In this document: positions 23,765 through 27,180 of the stretch, piece by piece
Layout of the letters: each line of letters begins with the position of its first letter
Numbering within the stretch: position 1 is the stretch's first letter
Source of the DNA: an uncultured Lachnospiraceae bacterium
GTDB taxonomy: Bacteria > Bacillota > Clostridia > Lachnospirales > Lachnospiraceae
Length of the DNA stretch: 27,180 nucleotides
NCBI GenBank assembly: GCA_937910785.1
Contig: CALDLG010000064.1
Location: 1 to 27,180, forward strand
Direction of reading: 5' to 3'
Position numbers and translations under genes: made by a program
The notes under the pieces: model-generated
Database searches by the model: none
Told to the model about the DNA's origin: nothing
What the model saw: only the letters and a program-made list of their open reading frames with translations

Positions 23765-24076
23765 ATGATCAAAGGTTTTAAAATGAAATTGTATCCCGGA
23801 CAGGAGGAAGAATATGAAAAACGTCATAATGAGCTCTGGCCGGAGATGAAAGACATGATCCACGAGCATGGCGGGAAAAACTATTCCATATTTCTGGACC
23901 GGGAGACGCTGACGCTTTTCGGCTATATTGAGATAGAGGACGAAGCGCTCTGGGCCAAAGGAGCGGATACGGCAATTAACCGGAAATGGTGGGATTTCAT
24001 GGCTGATATTATGGAAACGAACCCGGATAACAGCCCGGTGTCAGTCGATTTGAAGCCATTGTTTCATCTGGATTAG
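23765..24076 (+). CDS. rhaM: L-rhamnose mutarotase
   Basis: A 103-residue cytoplasmic enzyme that interconverts alpha- and beta-L-rhamnose so that rhamnose isomerase can use the sugar. It matches the family over its whole length: Y-E-K-R-H-N-E-L-W-P-E-M, H-G-G-K-N-Y-S-I-F-L-D, L-F-G-Y-I-E-I-E, R-K-W-W-D-F-M-A-D-I-M and the ending N-P-D-N-S-P-V-S. This pattern is close to E. coli RhaM, which is also about 104 residues. The start at 23765 follows AAAGGAG. A longer in-frame reading back to 23483 runs through the promoter and the GH105 gene and is rejected. It sits 33 bases before the isomerase gene and is divergent from the GH105 operon, tying the locus to rhamnose. Confidence 0.95.
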   Translation: MIKGFKMKLYPGQEEEYEKRHNELWPEMKDMIHEHGGKNYSIFLDRETLTLFGYIEIEDEALWAKGADTAINRKWWDFMADIMETNPDNSPVSVDLKPLFHLD

Positions 24077-24109
24077 TCGAAGACGCAGAATCATAAAGGA
24101 GAATGCCGT

Positions 24110-24922
24110 ATGAAAATTGGTGTCAGAGCACATGATTACGGGAAGATGGAAATTGAGAAGATGGCCGAAACGCTGGCGCGGGAAGGATATGAGGCGGCGC
24201 AGCTGGCACTGCCCAAGGTTTTTTCGGGGATTGACAGCTATGAGGACATTACGGGAGCACATCTGGAACGAATCAGGAGAGCTTTTGAAGAGAGAAAAAT
24301 AGAAATTCCCGTTTTCGGCTGTTATATGGATCTGGGGAATCCGGATGCGCAGGTGCGGGAGTATGCCGTGCGCACGCTGAAAAAGTGCCTTGCTTACGGT
24401 AAGGAAGTCGGCGCTAAGGTGGTAGGAACGGAAACGGCTTATCCGCACCTGACGAGGGAGGAAAAGAAACAGTGGTATCCCTTTATGCTGGATGGCATAA
24501 AGCGTGTTGTGGAGGAAGCGGTGCGCCTTGATGTAAAGCTGGCCATCGAGCCGGTATACTGGCATCCGCTGGAAGATCTGGAAGCGGTCGGGGATGTGAT
24601 GGAACGGGTAGGAGACGAGGAGCATCTTCGGCTGATTTTCGATGCATCCAATCTGTTAGAACATCCGGACCGGACAGATCAGGATCGGTATTGGACGGAA
24701 TGGCTTTCGACTGTCGGAAAATATATAGAAGCGATGCACATCAAAGATTTTTATTTCGATGATGCCGGAAGATACTGCCCGGTGCCGCTCGGCAAAGGTG
24801 TGATCCGGTATGAAGCCATTTCCGAATGGCTCCATGCAAACCGGCCGGACATGTATCTGCTCCGGGAGGAAATGAATCCGGATATGGCGGAGGAAGATAA
24901 GGCGTTTATGCGGCGGCTTTAG
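24110..24922 (+). CDS. Sugar phosphate isomerase/epimerase-like TIM-barrel protein
   Basis: A 270-residue protein of the xylose isomerase-like TIM-barrel superfamily (AP endonuclease 2 fold). The metal-binding residues expected for sugar isomerases/epimerases are visible: Glu147 in A-I-E-P-V, Asp178 in I-F-D-A-S-N, His210 in A-M-H-I-K-D, and Glu253/Glu254 in R-E-E-M-N-P. No signal peptide. It is probably co-transcribed with rhaM behind AAAGGAG. Its reaction is not known. It could act on L-rhamnose, L-rhamnulose or the deoxy-keto uronate released by GH105, or epimerise a further pectin sugar. It is not a classic RhaA, which is about 420 residues. The gene ends 10 bases from a convergent gene with no obvious terminator between them. 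Confidence 0.85.
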   Translation: MKIGVRAHDYGKMEIEKMAETLAREGYEAAQLALPKVFSGIDSYEDITGAHLERIRRAFEERKIEIPVFGCYMDLGNPDAQVREYAVRTLKKCLAYGKEVGAKVVGTETAYPHLTREEKKQWYPFMLDGIKRVVEEAVRLDVKLAIEPVYWHPLEDLEAVGDVMERVGDEEHLRLIFDASNLLEHPDRTDQDRYWTEWLSTVGKYIEAMHIKDFYFDDAGRYCPVPLGKGVIRYEAISEWLHANRPDMYLLREEMNPDMAEEDKAFMRRL

Positions 24923-24932
24923 GCTGAAAATA

Positions 24933-25760
24933 TCAGGAAAGGGCAATCGGTCCGGCCATGACTTCCCTTGCGACGTACAGGCTCATATCCGGCCGGGTGG
25001 CCAGAGTCCATTTGATCAGCCGGATACGCATGGATTCGATTTCGAGGCAGGTAATGCAGCCGGGATGGATGCAGCTTCCGCTGTTATAATAATAAGGATC
25101 GTCTTCGGACAGAGCAGGACGGTGTGTGTGCCCGGTGATCAGAATGTGATTTTCCTGATCGGCCCAGTGGTGCAGGCGCTGTTCTGCTTTGTGCTTTCTC
25201 GTATAGTTTTTGGCCGCGCTGGTGGGATCGAGTACGCCGTAGCGTTCCAGCGGTTTCCACAGATATCGGACGAGAAAACGGGAAAATTTCCATAACGTGG
25301 AGTTAAAAAGGTCGGTCTGATGTCCATGCGTCAGATAAAGGTCCGTATACCCGGAACAGGATGCACCTTCCAGAATGATGCCCTCATAAAAAGTGATATC
25401 GGGCAGGAGCGGCATTTTCTTCTTTTTTACCATGTCATGATTGCCATAGAGCATATAGAGCCGGCCTCTTTCGTGGAAACGGGAAAGAAGCGCAAAGACA
25501 TCGTTATGAGTTTCCATGATCTGCTTCATACAGCGGTTTTCCCACAGCTCGTCGCCGTCTCCCAGTTCGATATAAGTGTATCCGGAGCGGAAATAGTGCT
25601 GCAGGGCGGCATAGTACAGATTCTGGTTTTTCAGAAAGTTATCGTTTGAAGTCCCGGAGCCCCGGTGGCAGTCGCTGATCAGAACGAATCGGCTTCTTGC
25701 GTGCAGAGGGAGCCTGAGAGCCCCCTCAAAGGTTTTGTTAAGACGAGAATAATAACCCAT
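24933..25760 (-). CDS. Metallophosphoesterase (calcineurin-like, LpxH-type fold)
   Basis: A 275-residue cytoplasmic phosphoesterase. The dinuclear metal site motifs are all present: I-S-D-C-H (Asp30, His32), L-G-D-G-D-E (about 66-71), G-N-H-D (106-109), L-T-H-G-H and T-G-H-T-H. The arrangement resembles UDP-2,3-diacylglucosamine pyrophosphatase (LpxH)-type enzymes, but a Gram-positive cell has no lipid A, so another nucleotide or phospho-substrate is likely. The ATG at 25760 is one base after the stop of the upstream DUF4474 gene and has AAAGGA in that gene's end. This indicates strict translational coupling. A longer frame starting at 26030 overlaps the DUF4474 gene and is rejected. Confidence 0.88.
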   Translation of the reverse strand: MGYYSRLNKTFEGALRLPLHARSRFVLISDCHRGSGTSNDNFLKNQNLYYAALQHYFRSGYTYIELGDGDELWENRCMKQIMETHNDVFALLSRFHERGRLYMLYGNHDMVKKKKMPLLPDITFYEGIILEGASCSGYTDLYLTHGHQTDLFNSTLWKFSRFLVRYLWKPLERYGVLDPTSAAKNYTRKHKAEQRLHHWADQENHILITGHTHRPALSEDDPYYYNSGSCIHPGCITCLEIESMRIRLIKWTLATRPDMSLYVAREVMAGPIALS

Positions 25761-25761
25761 T

Positions 25762-26667
25762 TCAGCAGTCCTTTCCATGTGTTTTGCGGCTTCTTTTCCT
25801 GCGGCGCTTTCCCGGAAGAATTCTGCGGAAGGCGGCCGGCAGATAATAATACAGATAAAGAATCCTGTCTGCGGACAGGGTAAAGGGTCTTGTAACGAAC
25901 CGGTAGATCCCGCACCACAGACGGTTGAACCCCTGAACGATACGGGCTTTGATGCGGCAGAACCAACCGCATCTGCATGCGCATCCGGTGAAAGTGAAGC
26001 TGACCGTTTTATGACAGACGCACAGATCACAGACCGGACAGCCGGCTTTTTTCAGTTCCTGTGCGAAGGCGGCCGCCATTTCGTGGGAATGCAGCGTTAC
26101 GGATGCCTGAAGCGTCAGATCAGAGGGCTGGTTGAAACAGCCGGGATCGAAGGCTGTCAGCCACCAGTGTCTGTCACAAAGCTGTGCGATACAGCCTTTT
26201 TTATCAAAAAGTGAAAGGGAAAGCTTCAGCATATCTTCGTCGTCAACGCATTGGAAAAGTGTATGGTCCCGTTCTTTTTCCTCCAGAATCCGGTCCGCGT
26301 AATAGACACCGATTTCACAGCCTGTGTTGATGCCGTACTGCCCCTTCCAGAATTCGATCATCCATGTTCTGCCGCGGTAATTAAAGCAGACGGGCAGACA
26401 GTCGATGATCATCCCGAAATAGGAGGCTGCCCGGTTGAAAAAGGCGTGATAGCCGAAATCCCGCTGCCAGGCGTCGATGCGTGAAGTGAAAATATCCTGG
26501 GAAGGAAGATAACGGTAGCCGAAGGGCTCGATCAGATCATTCAGAATTTCGTATTTTTCTTCCGGGCACATACAGCAGACCTTCCGGATGATTTTTTTCC
26601 GCCGCCGGAAATTGATGCAGAAAAAAAGAAAAAAGAACAGAATCAGAAGACCAAAAAAAAGATACAT
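25762..26667 (-). CDS. DUF4474 domain protein with N-terminal membrane anchor
   Basis: A 301-residue protein. Residues 2-18 are strongly hydrophobic (L-F-F-G-L-L-I-L-F-F-F-L-F-F) and are followed by R-R-R-K-K, so it is membrane anchored with the bulk in the cytoplasm. From about 35 it matches the pattern I recall for DUF4474 (E-I-L-N-D-L-I-E-P-F-G-Y-R-Y, Q-R-D-F-G-Y-H-A-F-F-N-R-A-A, W-M-I-E-F-W-K-G-Q-Y-G-I-N-T-G-C-E-I-G-V-Y). A cysteine-rich stretch (C-P-V-C-D-L-C-V-C-H, then C-A-C-R-C) near 215-245 could bind metal. The last 40 residues are very basic. The start follows GAGGAAATCCTT. No function is known for the family. Coupling to the metallophosphoesterase suggests a joint job. Confidence 0.8.
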   Translation of the reverse strand: MYLFFGLLILFFFLFFCINFRRRKKIIRKVCCMCPEEKYEILNDLIEPFGYRYLPSQDIFTSRIDAWQRDFGYHAFFNRAASYFGMIIDCLPVCFNYRGRTWMIEFWKGQYGINTGCEIGVYYADRILEEKERDHTLFQCVDDEDMLKLSLSLFDKKGCIAQLCDRHWWLTAFDPGCFNQPSDLTLQASVTLHSHEMAAAFAQELKKAGCPVCDLCVCHKTVSFTFTGCACRCGWFCRIKARIVQGFNRLWCGIYRFVTRPFTLSADRILYLYYYLPAAFRRILPGKRRRKRSRKTHGKDC

Positions 26668-26734
26668 AAGGATTTCCTCAAATAATGATTTTATAATAAG
26701 GTATGAATTTTGTCGAAAAAAGTGAATTTTAAGC

Positions 26735-26762
26735 TTGCATTCGGGCTTGTGTCCTTTATAAT
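26735..26762 (+). promoter_or_regulatory. Likely promoter of the 3' partial gene
   Basis: TTGCAT (26735-26740), a 16-base spacer and a perfect TATAAT (26757-26762). Transcription would start near 26769, giving a short leader before the candidate start codons at 26785 and 26809. Confidence 0.5.
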
Positions 26763-26808
26763 ATTCTTATTAACTATCAAATACATGAATGTTATTAGAG
26801 AATTCCAT

Positions 26809-27180
26809 ATGTATAGAATTATGAAACAACCGGGTGAGGGAGAACCGATTAATCTTATTTTGCCGGAAGAAATCTTTGACTTCATATTGTGTGTTAATGT
26901 AAGAAAAGGCACTTATATACGGAAATATAAAAAGGAAGATTTGTCGTATGCCGTTTTAAAAGAGGGAAAGTATAAAGATTTTCTGGATTGCCTGCAGAGC
27001 AGTCTGCAGGAGGGCGAAGAAGAGTTTTTTGAAGACATGAAGCTGATCCGGGTCATTGGCGAGCTGGCCATACAGGATAAATATCATGTCATATGCGGTC
27101 TGAGGAACCGGGACGGAATACGATACAAGAAAATTACATTTTTAAAAAATGCATTTTTGGAGAACGGCTTGGATGATCAG
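26809..27180 (+). CDS. Partial gene, unrecognised (possible PAS-like sensor N-terminus)
   Basis: An open frame runs from here to the window edge without a stop (124 codons seen). The start is uncertain: ATG at 26785, 26809 and 26821 are all in frame and none has a strong ribosome binding site; AGAG lies 8 bases before 26809. The visible part mixes helices and strands (E-E-I-F-D-F-I-L-C-V-N-V-R-K-G-T-Y, then a charged helix, then Y-H-V-I-C-G-L-R-N-R-D-G-I-R-Y-K-K-I-T-F). This vaguely resembles the sensor-like N-terminal regions of Clostridia GGDEF/EAL signalling proteins, but no GGDEF or EAL motif is inside the window. Treat the function as unknown. Confidence 0.6.
   Translation, partial: MYRIMKQPGEGEPINLILPEEIFDFILCVNVRKGTYIRKYKKEDLSYAVLKEGKYKDFLDCLQSSLQEGEEEFFEDMKLIRVIGELAIQDKYHVICGLRNRDGIRYKKITFLKNAFLENGLDDQ

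Noticed and set aside
1..27180. CRISPR arrays, tRNA genes, insertion sequences, prophage or toxin-antitoxin modules
   Set aside because: No regularly spaced repeats, tRNA-like T-arm sequences, transposase motifs or phage genes were seen on either strand.

Overview
The window looks like a chromosomal segment of a Gram-positive gut-type Clostridium relative, most likely a member of the Lachnospiraceae. This is inferred from strong AAGGAGG-type ribosome binding sites, lipoproteins of the MKKK...LTAC-GGG type with Thr/Asp-rich linkers, DUF4474 and WYL-family proteins, and ABC sugar importers encoded without their own ATPase. Base composition is moderate and fairly even, except for one clearly AT-rich gene at 5958-6921. 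I see no tRNA, rRNA, CRISPR array, insertion sequence or phage gene.

Layout. Positions 1-5486 hold single genes or small units: a NodB-type polysaccharide deacetylase, a small unknown protein with its own promoter and terminator, a dCache-type chemotaxis receptor followed after 5 bases by a WYL/HTH regulator, and a ClbS/DfsB-family protein. Positions 5487-7377 are unusual. A consensus promoter drives about 330 bases of apparently structured, non-coding RNA. This leads into an AT-rich methyltransferase gene whose reading frame is broken inside a run of ten G residues, exactly in the SAM-binding motif (a phase-variation candidate). A second non-coding stretch follows, and then an opp leader with a strong promoter and two terminator-like hairpins. 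Positions 7378-13166 are a complete oligopeptide importer operon (oppB-C-D-F-A) closed by a strong terminator.

Positions 13321-24922 form the main metabolic locus: a two-permease plus lipoprotein oligosaccharide importer, an AraC regulator, a divergent cytoplasmic enzyme operon (GH105 unsaturated rhamnogalacturonyl hydrolase, SGNH rhamnogalacturonan-acetylesterase-like protein with an S-layer-homology-like tail, GH112 phosphorylase), and then L-rhamnose mutarotase and a TIM-barrel sugar isomerase. Together they suggest intracellular breakdown of imported rhamnogalacturonan-I fragments: deacetylation, removal of the unsaturated uronate, phosphorolysis of a galactosyl-rhamnose unit to galactose 1-phosphate plus rhamnose, and anomer conversion of the released rhamnose. 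A 12-base identical motif sits beside the poor -35 region of both the importer and enzyme operons and may be the operator of the AraC protein.

Positions 24933-26667 (minus strand) carry a metallophosphoesterase coupled to a DUF4474 membrane-anchored protein. The window ends inside an unrecognised gene starting near 26809.
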